Shown: piece after piece, positions 43,847-51,528 of the stretch
Layout of the letters: each line of letters opens with the position of its first letter
Numbering within the stretch: the stretch's first letter is position 1
Source: Selenomonadaceae bacterium
GTDB taxonomy: Bacteria; Bacillota; Negativicutes; Selenomonadales; Selenomonadaceae
DNA: 64,000 nucleotides
Assembly: GCA_030523645.1 (NCBI GenBank)
Contig: JAUNIB010000001.1
Location: 713,700 to 777,699, forward strand
Direction: 5' to 3'
Translations under genes and position numbers: made by a program
The notes under the pieces: model-generated
The model's input: the letters and a program-made list of their open reading frames with translations, nothing else
Told to the model about the DNA's origin: nothing
Database searches by the model: none

Positions 43847-44545
43847 TTACTTACTCTTGGCCCGCTCCTGCAGCGCCGCTTCCTTTATCTCTATCAGACG
43901 CGGCAGGAGATGCTCCCTCAGCTTCTCCGCCAGTCCGTCAAGGGTATTGGCATCAAACTGATAGCTCATGGTCGGGATACGGCAGATCCTCGCCTCTCCG
44001 AAGAACTCGTCCCGGAAAACATTGTAATAGATGATTACATTGCTTTCCAGCTCGAAGCATTCGTAATCAATAATGATATAGGAAAAATTCGTAATCGGCA
44101 CCGGAGCCGACGGTCTGATGAAAAGCTGGAAGCCCTCCAGCTCCTCCGGCAGCAGGTCACCGAAATCGTAGTCCATAATGTGCTTGTTCAGCACGAAGCT
44201 GCCGATATTCTCTACCCGCTCCGCCGCCATGCTCCGCAGTATTTCTTCAAGGTAGCGCCGGAGCAGCGCCTCGAACTCATCCCGGGTGGCGGCAATACAG
44301 TCGATACGGCAGAACTCCGTAAGGCCATAGCCCACCTTCAGCTTGTACTCCATTGTTTCCTGATGGAAGTAGATTACAAGCCGCCGATGCCTCTCCCTAT
44401 TCTCATAGGAAAGGAACTCGTAAAAGGCATCGTATATATTTTCATATCGGGTAAGGGTGAAGCCGTACCATTCTTCCGGGAGGCTGTTCACATACTCCCA
44501 GTCTGCCAGCTCGCCTCTGACCTTTTCTTCAACATCTTTTTTCAT
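43847..44545 (-). CDS. Conserved-looking protein of unknown function (232 aa)
   Basis: I do not recognise this protein. It is soluble, acidic, without signal peptide or membrane helix, and rich in aromatic residues (EEWYGFTLTRYENIYDAFYEF near the N-terminus, FSYIIIDYECFELESNVIIYY near residue 165). It ends in a basic, helical KEAALQERAKSK. It is first in the transcript with trmL, murB and the beta-CASP gene. I use ATG 44545 because a GAGG lies 8 nt upstream; that GAGG is the outer edge of the repeat at 44552-44590, so the repeat supplies the ribosome-binding site. The in-frame GTG at 44578 lies inside the repeat. Confidence 0.7.
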   Translation of the reverse strand: MKKDVEEKVRGELADWEYVNSLPEEWYGFTLTRYENIYDAFYEFLSYENRERHRRLVIYFHQETMEYKLKVGYGLTEFCRIDCIAATRDEFEALLRRYLEEILRSMAAERVENIGSFVLNKHIMDYDFGDLLPEELEGFQLFIRPSAPVPITNFSYIIIDYECFELESNVIIYYNVFRDEFFGEARICRIPTMSYQFDANTLDGLAEKLREHLLPRLIEIKEAALQERAKSK

Positions 44546-44551
44546 TGATAT

Positions 44552-44712
44552 AACCTCATCCGTCGCCTTCGGCGCCACCTTCCCCAGTGGGGAAGGTCAT
44601 TGGCTGGTTTATTTTTTCCTCACGGCACCCTCACTATAGGGGGACCGGCGAAGCCGATGGTGAGGTAAAAGTACCGGCACAGATAAACGGTTTTCTTACA
44701 GGCATTATTCAC
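44552..44712. repeat. Intergenic palindromic repeats before the 232-aa unknown gene
   Basis: A unit with CGCCTTCGGCG and CCTTCCCCAGTGGGGAAGG (44554-44598) begins with AACCTCATCCGTC, the reverse of the GACGGATGAGGTT end seen elsewhere. It is followed by a CCTCACTATAGGGGG/GGTGAGG half unit (44628-44666) and a half-copy of the 58221-58348 element (GTACCGGCACAGATAAACGG, TTTTCTTACAGGCATTATTC, 44671-44710). Confidence 0.8.
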
Positions 44713-44732
44713 CAGTATTTACATAAAGGTAG

Positions 44733-44778
44733 GGGCTGAGGAGAATGACGATTCATTCTTCTCAGCCCTTTTATTTTA
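44733..44778 (+). terminator. Terminator-like hairpin downstream of thrS, T-tail on the plus strand
   Basis: A stem of about 16 bp (GGGCTGAGGAGAATGA / TCATTCTTCTCAGCCC, one mismatch, loop CGAT) is followed by TTTTATTTT on plus. It is placed where thrS (minus) ends, but on minus the stem is followed by CTACC. The T-tail points to a plus-strand transcript or to bidirectional use. Confidence 0.6.
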
Positions 44779-44802
44779 CCATTTAATTATTTAGTTGTAA
44801 AT

Positions 44803-46719
44803 TTAATTCTGTTCCTTATTGGCAATAGCTTCCTTAATTTGAGCAAGGAATTCGTCGACGCTGACGGAAGCACTGTCCATGTGACCGTAGCGGCGGACAT
44901 TGACGGTACCGCTCTCGGCTTCCTGCTGACCGACAACGAGAGAGTACGGAACCTTCTTGACCTGAGCCTCACGAATCTTGTAGCCAATCTTCTCATTGCG
45001 GGCATCTACCTCTACGCGGATACCGGCGGCGAAGAGCTTCTCCTTGATTTCATACGCGTAGTCGAGGAATTTGTCGGTGATAGGAAGAATCTTTGCCTGA
45101 ACGGGAGCCATCCAGACCGGGAAAGCACCGGCATAGTTCTCGATGAGAATACCGATGAAGCGCTCGATGCTGCCGTATACGACGCGGTGAATCATAACCG
45201 GGCGGTGCTTCTGTCCGTCCTCGCCTACATAGGTAAGGTCGAACTTCTCCGGCATGAGCATATCAAGCTGGATGGTACCGCACTGCCAGGTACGACCGAT
45301 GGAGTCGCGGATATGGAAGTCAATCTTCGGACCGTAGAATGCGCCATCACCTTCGTTAATGATGAACTTCAGGCCGCGGTTCTCCATAGCCCGGCGGAGA
45401 GCGTCGGTAGCGGTCTCCCAAATCTCATCGGAGCCCATGGAGTCCTCGGGACGAGTGCTGAGCTCAGCGGTATAGGTAAGGCCGAAGGTGGAGTATACTT
45501 CATCGAAGAGGTCGATGGTCTTCTGGATTTCCTTCTCAATCTGATCCGGTGTCATGAAGATATGAGCATCATCCTGAGTGAAATTGCGGACACGGAAGAG
45601 ACCGTGGAGAGCGCCGGACAGCTCATGACGATGAACGAGGCCCAGCTCGCCGAGGCGGAGCGGCAGCTCACGATAGCTGTGGGGCTGAGACTTGTAGACC
45701 AGAATGCCGCCGGGGCAGTTCATGGGCTTGATAGCATAGTCTTCATTGTCAATGACAGTGAAGTACATATTCTCCTTGTAGTGATCCCAGTGACCGGACT
45801 GCTCCCACAGGCGGCGGTTCATAATCATCGGGGTCTTGATTTCCTGATAGCCGAAGCGGCGATGTACCTCACGCCAGTAGCTGATAAGCTCGTTGCGGAT
45901 AACCATTCCGTTGGGGTGGAAGAAGGGGAAGCCGGGGCCTTCATCCTGCAGGCTGAAGAGGTCAAGCTCACGGCCCAGACGGCGGTGGTCACGCTTGGCG
46001 GCCTCCTCCAGCATGTGGAGATAGTCGGCCAAATCTTCCTTCTTCTCGAAAGCGGTACCATAGATACGCTGGAGCATGGCATTATCGGAATTGCCGCGCC
46101 AGTAGGCACCGGCTACGCTCTGGAGCTTGAAAGCCTTTACCTTGCCGGTACTGAGGACATGGGGGCCGGCGCAGAGGTCAACGAAGTCGCCCTGCTCGTA
46201 AAGGGAGATGGTAGCATCCTCAGGCAGATCCTTGATAAGCTGTACCTTGTAGCCCTCGCCCTTCTCCTCAAACATCTTTATAGCCTCATCACGGCTGACT
46301 TCCTTGCGGACGAGAGGAATATTCTGCTTTACGATTTTTTCCATTTCCTTCTCGATGTCACGCAGGTCGGCATCGGTAAGGCGCTTCTCCATGTCGATAT
46401 CATAGTAGAAGCCGTTCTCAATGGCCGGGCCGATAGCCAGCTGTACACCCTGATCGCCGTATAGGTGCTTGATAGCCTGAGCAAGTACATGAGAAGCGGT
46501 GTGACGGAGTGCCCAGCGGCCGTCGGCATCCTCAAAGGTCAGGAAATCTACCTTGGCACCGTCCTTGACGACAGCCATCAGGTCAGTAGTCACTCCGTCA
46601 ACCTTTGCAGCCAGCACCTTCTTAGCCAGGCTGTTGCTAAGGCTTTTTACAAGATCAAGATAAGTAGAGCCATCAGCAATCTGACGCTGAGAGCCATCCT
46701 TCAAAATAATTTCAGCCAT
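44803..46719 (-). CDS. thrS: Threonyl-tRNA synthetase
   Basis: 638 residues, the full bacterial ThrRS layout. There is a TGS domain (1-60), the editing domain with HTASHVLAQAIKHLYG and the later FVDLCAGPH motif, and the class II catalytic core (GFPFFHPNGMVIRNELISYWRE, MNCPGGILVYKS with a zinc Cys, LVHRHELSGALHGLFRVRNFTQDDAHIF). The anticodon domain has FPVWMAPVQAKILPI and ends IKEAIANKEQN. It charges tRNA-Thr. The leader has a canonical T-box with terminator, so expression rises when tRNA-Thr is uncharged. The gene is followed by a hairpin and repeats, and appears monocistronic. Confidence 0.98.
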   Translation of the reverse strand: MAEIILKDGSQRQIADGSTYLDLVKSLSNSLAKKVLAAKVDGVTTDLMAVVKDGAKVDFLTFEDADGRWALRHTASHVLAQAIKHLYGDQGVQLAIGPAIENGFYYDIDMEKRLTDADLRDIEKEMEKIVKQNIPLVRKEVSRDEAIKMFEEKGEGYKVQLIKDLPEDATISLYEQGDFVDLCAGPHVLSTGKVKAFKLQSVAGAYWRGNSDNAMLQRIYGTAFEKKEDLADYLHMLEEAAKRDHRRLGRELDLFSLQDEGPGFPFFHPNGMVIRNELISYWREVHRRFGYQEIKTPMIMNRRLWEQSGHWDHYKENMYFTVIDNEDYAIKPMNCPGGILVYKSQPHSYRELPLRLGELGLVHRHELSGALHGLFRVRNFTQDDAHIFMTPDQIEKEIQKTIDLFDEVYSTFGLTYTAELSTRPEDSMGSDEIWETATDALRRAMENRGLKFIINEGDGAFYGPKIDFHIRDSIGRTWQCGTIQLDMLMPEKFDLTYVGEDGQKHRPVMIHRVVYGSIERFIGILIENYAGAFPVWMAPVQAKILPITDKFLDYAYEIKEKLFAAGIRVEVDARNEKIGYKIREAQVKKVPYSLVVGQQEAESGTVNVRRYGHMDSASVSVDEFLAQIKEAIANKEQN

Positions 46720-46759
46720 TATGTTTACCTCCTAAATATAAAACATGTCATTAACAAAA

Positions 46760-46996
46760 GAAAAAGCCCCATCCCAATAGGGACGAGGCTGTTGCTTCGC
46801 GGTTCCACCCTGATTGCCACAATAATGTGACCACTCAATACCGATAACGGCGGCTGCCGATGACGAATACCAGACCGGAAGTCCTTCCTCGTCACTGCTC
46901 AGAAGCGGTAATAACAGCATCGAAGAAAATGCTTTCAGCAGCTGCATTTCTCTCTGTCATCAATGGTCTCTGTCATCGTGTCTTCGTCAAAGCATT
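46760..46996 (-). promoter_or_regulatory. T-box leader (tRNA-Thr-responsive) of thrS
   Basis: On minus, the conserved T-box AGGGTGGAACCGCG (46798-46811) is followed by the terminator AGCCTCGTCCC / GGGATGGGGCT and TTTTTC (46760-46790). The leader starts about 46996, after a consensus promoter. The upstream part folds into stem I-like sequence. I could not fix the specifier codon by eye; an ACN threonine triplet is expected. Confidence 0.93.
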
Positions 46997-47002
46997 AAGG
47001 GT

Positions 47003-47031
47003 ATTATAATCCTCACAATATGGCCTGTCAA
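47003..47031 (-). promoter_or_regulatory. Consensus sigma-70 promoter of thrS
   Basis: On minus, TTGACA (47026-47031), exactly 17 nt, then TATAAT (47003-47008): both hexamers match consensus. It begins 7 nt after the hpf stop. Confidence 0.93.
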
Positions 47032-47037
47032 GCAAAA

Positions 47038-47589
47038 TCAGCGCTGAGGCTCAATGAGACCGTACTTGTTGTCGGCACGGCGATATACTACATTGATTTC
47101 CTCGGTCTGCATATTTCGGAATACATAGAAATCATGGTTTACGAGGTTCATCTGCATGATTGCCTCATCAACATCCATAGGCTTAACCGGGAACTTCTTC
47201 ACCTTTACGGGTGCGTAATCATCCTCGGTGGCCTCCACTATCGGACGCTGACGGATTTCCTCGGCTGCAATATCAGCCTTGAAGCCGCCGGAACGGAATC
47301 TCTTGGCGAGACGGGTCTTATGCTTGTGAATCTGACGCTCCAGCTTGTTTACTACCATATCGATGGAGGTGTACATATCGCCGGATACATCTTCACCGCG
47401 GAGAATACCGCCGCCCTCGATAGGAACAGTGACCTCTACCTTGTGAGTCCCCTTGATGGCCGACAGCCTTACGCTGATTTCCCCGATGTTGTCAAAATAC
47501 TTCTCGATCTTGCTTACCCGCTTCTCCACATAGTCACGGAGTGCCGGAGTAATCTCAATTTCCTTACCACGAATCATAAATTCTGCCAT
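47038..47589 (-). CDS. hpf: Ribosome hibernation-promoting factor, long form
   Basis: 183 residues. The N-terminal sigma-54-modulation/HPF domain shows FMIRGKEIEITPALRDYVEKRVSKIEKYF and DMYTSIDMVVNKLERQIHKHKTRL. The C-terminal dimerisation domain has VKKFPVKPMDVDEAIMQMNLVNHDFYVFRN and ends KYGLIEP. Long HPF dimerises 70S ribosomes into 100S particles in stationary phase. The start is ATG 47589 (MAEFMIRGKEIE), with GGGAG 10 nt upstream; the open frame is longer but lacks a site. It is monocistronic, and the thrS promoter starts right after it. Confidence 0.95.
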   Translation of the reverse strand: MAEFMIRGKEIEITPALRDYVEKRVSKIEKYFDNIGEISVRLSAIKGTHKVEVTVPIEGGGILRGEDVSGDMYTSIDMVVNKLERQIHKHKTRLAKRFRSGGFKADIAAEEIRQRPIVEATEDDYAPVKVKKFPVKPMDVDEAIMQMNLVNHDFYVFRNMQTEEINVVYRRADNKYGLIEPQR

Positions 47590-47758
47590 CCTAATACAAC
47601 TCCCTTCATAGGTATCTGATTTTATATACATAATTCGCCGTCTATTTTGAAAATCCTGCATTATTCTGTAAACTTTTAAGAAAAATTTCACGGCCGTTAC
47701 ACAATCTTAGATTATACTGTCCCCTGTAAGGCTACCTACCCGTATATCCAAAGAATTA

Positions 47759-47827
47759 TTGACAACGAAAATAATGTATGCTTAAATATTCACATGTAAT
47801 GAAAATTAGTATTAATTTCCATTACAT
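47759..47827 (+). promoter_or_regulatory. copA promoter with shared operator core and a 34-bp inverted repeat
   Basis: TTGACA (47759-47764), 17 nt, TTAAAT (47782-47787). TATGCTTAAATATTCACAT (47777-47795) is identical to the HMA/P1B-ATPase promoter at 24067-24085. Immediately after, arms of 15 nt (ATGTAATGAAAATTA at 47794-47808, TAATTTCCATTACAT at 47813-47827, one mismatch, 4-nt centre) form an inverted repeat that could be an operator or an mRNA hairpin. Confidence 0.75.
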
Positions 47828-47880
47828 TTAGGTAAAGAGACCACAAGACATTTCACAAGCAGTAAAGAAACGAGGCTAAA

Positions 47881-50124
47881 ATGTCTGCAACAAAAAAATA
47901 TAAAATCAGCGGTATGACCTGTGCCGCCTGCTCCGCCAGAGTAGAAAGATTCGTGAAAAAGATAGAGGGCATGGAGAAGGCCTCCGTAAACCTTGCTACC
48001 GAAACACTGTCCGCCACCTTTGACGACAACAAGGTAAACGATGCCATTATCGAAGCCGCGGTAGTCAAGGCCGGCTACGGTGTAGTCCACAACCCGGAGG
48101 AAAGCGTATCTCCGGAAGAAAAAATATCCGCCCTGAGGAAGCGGCTTATATTCTCCCTGCTTTTCCTCATTCCTCTCATGTGCGTTTCCATGGGGCACAT
48201 GGTTGGACACATGACCGGACTTTTCTCTGTACCGGCAGTTATCGACCCGGCAAAGAATCCGATGATTGTCTCTGTTTTGGAGCTTGCCCTCACGGCTCCG
48301 ATAGTGATTACCGGTCGGGCCTTCTATCGTGTCGGCTTCAAAAACCTCATCGGTTTGGCGCCCAACATGGACTCCCTCATCGCCGTCAGCACCACGGCCG
48401 CTATTCTCTACAGCCTTTTTGCCACGGTGATGATTGCTCTCGGCAGCCACGGCTATGTGCAGAGCCTCTACTACGAAAGCGCCGCCACTATTCTTGCTCT
48501 CATTACTATGGGCAAGTACCTTGAAGCCATCGCCAAGAATCGTACCTCAGACGCTATAAAGGCTCTGCTGGATCTGGCACCCAAGACAGCCCGGGTAGAG
48601 TTTGCCGACGGGGAAAAGACCCTGCCGCTGGAGCAGGTAAAGGAAGGCTATCAGATAGTAGTCCGCCCCGGTGAAGCCTTGCCGGTAGACGGCATTATCA
48701 CCGAAGGCGAAACCGACATTGACGAATCCATGCTCACCGGTGAATCCGTACCCGTCAGCAAATCCATCGGCGACGAGGTATATGGTGCCACCATCAATAC
48801 TACCGGCTTCTTCAAATACCGGGCTACCAGAATCGGTGAGGATGCCGCTCTGGCCCGCATCGTCCGGCTGGTGGAGGACGCCCAGGAGGCAAAGCTCCCC
48901 ATCGCCCGGCTGGCGGACACCATTTCCGGCTACTTCGTACCGGTAGTTATTGTTCTCGCTTTGCTGGCGGCTGTATTCTGGGGCATCCGCGGCGAGAGCT
49001 TCGAGTTCGTCCTGACTATCTTCGTATCTGTGCTGGTCATCGCCTGCCCCTGCGCTCTCGGTCTGGCCACGCCTACCGCTATAATGGTAGCCACCGGCAA
49101 GGGTGCCGAGTACGGCATACTGTTCCGGGGCGGTGACGCTCTGGAATCCGCCTGCCATATAACCAGCGTCGTCCTCGACAAGACCGGCACCATCACCAAC
49201 GGCAAGCCGGTAGTAACCGATATCTTCCCTCTCGGCATATCCGATGACAAGCTGCTTGCTCTGGCGGCCAGCGCCGAGCAAGGCTCCGAACATCCCCTTG
49301 GTCGGGCTGTCACCGAATGTGCAAGAGAGCGGAGAGTAAAGCCCCTCGCACTCGCTGCCTTTAACGCTATCCCCGGCTGCGGCATAGAGGCTCTGGCCCT
49401 TGGCCGCCCCCTGCGGGTGGGCAAGAGAAGCTGGCTGGAAGCGGAAGGCATCAGAATCCCGGCAGAGCTGCTGACAAAGGCTGACCAGCTGGCCAGCCGG
49501 GGCAAGACTCCCATATTCGTTGCCCACGGCAATGTAGCACAGGGTCTTATCGCCATGGCCGATACCGTCAAGCCGGAGAGCATCGAAGCCATCAACGCCC
49601 TGAGGGAGCAGGGAATAAAAACCATAATGATTACCGGCGACAATCCCCGGACGGCCAAAGCCATCGCCGAAGAAATCGGCATAGATGAATACAGAGCCGG
49701 CGTAATGCCCGAGGGCAAAGCCCAGGAGGTAAAGCTCCTGAAGGCACAGGGCGAAGTAGTGGCTATGGTAGGCGACGGCATAAACGATGCCCCTGCTCTG
49801 GCGGCTGCCGACATCGGACTGGCCATCGGCACCGGCACCGATATCGCTATCGAGAGCGCCAACATCGTTCTCATGCGCTCCGACCTCCGGGATGTGGCCA
49901 GGACAATCGAGCTGTCCCGCCGCACCCTAAGAAACATCAAGGAAAACCTTGGCTGGGCCTTTGGCTACAACATCCTCGGTATTCCTGTAGCGATGGGCGT
50001 GCTTCACCTTTTCGGCGGCCCCCTCCTCTCCCCCATGCTGGGTGCCGCTGCCATGAGTCTTTCCTCGGTCTCCGTGCTTACCAATGCCCTGAGACTGAAA
50101 AGTATAAAGTTCAGCAACTACTGA
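47881..50124 (+). CDS. copA: Copper-exporting P1B-type ATPase CopA
   Basis: 747 residues. One HMA domain at the N-terminus has [20 protein letters not shown] (CxxC, residues about 14-17). It is followed by membrane helices, the actuator [28 protein letters not shown] (the CPC form typical of Cu+), [24 protein letters not shown], and [18 protein letters not shown] with [24 protein letters not shown]. It pumps Cu+ out of the cytosol. copZ follows 36 nt downstream. The [35 protein letters not shown] C-terminal helix (conserved Met, Ser-Ser) also fits copper. Confidence 0.96.
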   Translation: MSATKKYKISGMTCAACSARVERFVKKIEGMEKASVNLATETLSATFDDNKVNDAIIEAAVVKAGYGVVHNPEESVSPEEKISALRKRLIFSLLFLIPLMCVSMGHMVGHMTGLFSVPAVIDPAKNPMIVSVLELALTAPIVITGRAFYRVGFKNLIGLAPNMDSLIAVSTTAAILYSLFATVMIALGSHGYVQSLYYESAATILALITMGKYLEAIAKNRTSDAIKALLDLAPKTARVEFADGEKTLPLEQVKEGYQIVVRPGEALPVDGIITEGETDIDESMLTGESVPVSKSIGDEVYGATINTTGFFKYRATRIGEDAALARIVRLVEDAQEAKLPIARLADTISGYFVPVVIVLALLAAVFWGIRGESFEFVLTIFVSVLVIACPCALGLATPTAIMVATGKGAEYGILFRGGDALESACHITSVVLDKTGTITNGKPVVTDIFPLGISDDKLLALAASAEQGSEHPLGRAVTECARERRVKPLALAAFNAIPGCGIEALALGRPLRVGKRSWLEAEGIRIPAELLTKADQLASRGKTPIFVAHGNVAQGLIAMADTVKPESIEAINALREQGIKTIMITGDNPRTAKAIAEEIGIDEYRAGVMPEGKAQEVKLLKAQGEVVAMVGDGINDAPALAAADIGLAIGTGTDIAIESANIVLMRSDLRDVARTIELSRRTLRNIKENLGWAFGYNILGIPVAMGVLHLFGGPLLSPMLGAAAMSLSSVSVLTNALRLKSIKFSNY

Positions 50125-50160
50125 CGCTAAAAGCGTTCCGCCATGAAAGGAGAAATCACC

Positions 50161-50358
50161 ATGAAAATCAAAATCGAAGGCATGATGTGCCAGCACTGCG
50201 TAGGTCATGTAACCGAGGCCCTCAAGAATATCCCCGGCCTCTCTGACATCAATGTAAGCCTCGAAGACAAATGCGCTACTGTCTCCGGCAATGCAGACCC
50301 GGCTGTCATCAAAGCCGCTATCGAAGAAGAAGGCTACGATGTAGTAGGCATTGAGTAA
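50161..50358 (+). CDS. copZ: Copper chaperone CopZ-like HMA protein
   Basis: A 65-residue single HMA domain: MKIKIEGMMCQHCVGHVTEALKNI carries the MxCxxC copper site (C10, C13), and the second half ends EEEGYDVVGIE. It hands Cu+ to CopA. I use ATG 50161 rather than the in-frame ATG at 50143, since AAGGAG lies 8 nt before it. It closes the copA-copZ operon and is followed by a terminator. Confidence 0.93.
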   Translation: MKIKIEGMMCQHCVGHVTEALKNIPGLSDINVSLEDKCATVSGNADPAVIKAAIEEEGYDVVGIE

Positions 50359-50391
50359 TACCCTGCTCAACAATCATATAATCGACAAAAT

Positions 50392-50435
50392 GGGGCTGTC
50401 GCGCTAATGAAAATTAGTTGACAGCCCCTGTTTTG
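50392..50435 (+). terminator. Terminator of copA-copZ
   Basis: A GGGGCTGTC / GACAGCCCC stem encloses CTAATGAAAATTAG (an inner hairpin) and is followed by TGTTTTGTG. The 14-nt TAATGAAAATTAGT inside it also occurs in the copA leader at 47797-47810. Confidence 0.85.
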
Positions 50436-50454
50436 TGTAGTATTTATCGAAGAT

Positions 50455-50580
50455 AGCCTCCCCTCCAGGGGAGGTGGCCGAGCGCAGCGAGGTCAGAGGG
50501 GTAACGGTACTGCCTATTTCTTTTACCCCTCAGTCGCCTACGGCGACAGCTCCCCTAAAGGGGAGCCTATGAGTATAGAT
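50455..50580. repeat. Intergenic palindromic repeats after copZ
   Basis: Two oppositely oriented units: CTCCCCTCCAGGGGAGG with TGGCCGAGCGCAGCGAGG (50458-50493), then CCCCTCAGTCGCCTACGGCG with GCTCCCCTAAAGGGGAGC (50524-50567). The rest of the 50436-50668 gap shows no gene. Confidence 0.8.
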
Positions 50581-50668
50581 GCCCACTAATTGCCTACGGC
50601 GAAGCCCCATTTTACTTTATTTATGAAGTATATTTAAGACTTCTCCCCTTATATAGAGCCACGGTTGA

Positions 50669-50697
50669 TTGTAACCGGCTGCCCCTGTTGTTATAAT
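50669..50697 (+). promoter_or_regulatory. Promoter of the methyltransferase gene
   Basis: TTGTAA (50669-50674), 17 nt, TATAAT (50692-50697). A CGGTT...AACCG inverted repeat overlaps the -35 (50662-50677), a possible operator. Confidence 0.6.
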
Positions 50698-50738
50698 AAA
50701 AAGACACAATATTAAAACTCACGGAGAAGAACAGACAA

Positions 50739-51503
50739 ATGAGCGAACTGCAAAAAATAGAATTTGAAGACCAATCGGAAACAATAAAAGACAGAGTGCA
50801 AAGCTACTGGACAAAAAGGGCCCCCTCCTTCTATGACCTGCGGCAGGCAGAGCTGACCAGCAACAAATACCAGCGCTGGGAAAAGGAAATTAAAGCTCTT
50901 ATCGGTGACAGGGAAAAGCTGAATATACTGGATATAGGCTGCGGGGCAGGATTCTTTGAAATAATCCTCGGACAGCAGGGGCACTCTGTAACCGGCATAG
51001 ACCTTACAGAAGAAATGATAAGCAACACCGCAGAAATGATAAAAAAATACAGCCTGACCGATACCTGCCAAGCTGTACAGATGGATGCCGAGAAGCTGGA
51101 CTTCCCCGCTGAATCATTTGATATTGTCATTTCCCGCAACCTCACCTGGACGCTGCCTCATCCTATAACCGCCTACAAAGAATGGCATCGGGTACTGAGA
51201 AAAAACGGAATACTGCTGAACTTCGATGCAGAATACGCCAAGCACGCCCACACAAACCTATACAGCCCCGAAAACAAAGCCCACAGCGGCATCAGCATCG
51301 AACTGAAGGACGACTGCCATGAGATATACCACATGCTCACAATCAGCACCATGGACAGGCCACAGTGGGATGCTGAGGTGCTGGAGCAGATAGGCTTCGC
51401 CTCTGTGGAAACCGACCTTACCTTTGGCGACAGGATATTCATGGAGCATGACCAGTTCTACATTCCCGATAAACTGTTCAGCATAAAGGCGGTAAAGTCC
51501 TAA
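50739..51503 (+). CDS. Class I SAM-dependent methyltransferase
   Basis: A 254-residue protein with a Methyltransf_11/25 Rossmann core: motif I LNILDIGCGAGFFEIILGQQG, motif II VTGIDLTEEMISNTAEM, VQMDAEKLDFPAESFDIVISRNLTWTLPHP (motif III/IV) and EWHRVLRKNGILLNFDAE. The substrate is unknown; the layout resembles small-molecule or thioether/metalloid methyltransferases. The gene stands alone on plus, with its own promoter 40 nt upstream, between copZ and the convergent AAA gene. A link to metal resistance is possible from position only. Confidence 0.88.
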   Translation: MSELQKIEFEDQSETIKDRVQSYWTKRAPSFYDLRQAELTSNKYQRWEKEIKALIGDREKLNILDIGCGAGFFEIILGQQGHSVTGIDLTEEMISNTAEMIKKYSLTDTCQAVQMDAEKLDFPAESFDIVISRNLTWTLPHPITAYKEWHRVLRKNGILLNFDAEYAKHAHTNLYSPENKAHSGISIELKDDCHEIYHMLTISTMDRPQWDAEVLEQIGFASVETDLTFGDRIFMEHDQFYIPDKLFSIKAVKS

Positions 51504-51528
51504 CAGTTACCTCTTACCGCACCGCCTA

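Noticed and set aside
44737..44768. Part of the thrS T-box leader
   Set aside because: It lies downstream of thrS; the T-box is at 46760-46996.
47777..47827. CopY box (TACANNTGTA) at the copA promoter
   Set aside because: The closest stretch is CACATGTAA, which lacks the outer bases, so I only call it an unassigned shared operator.
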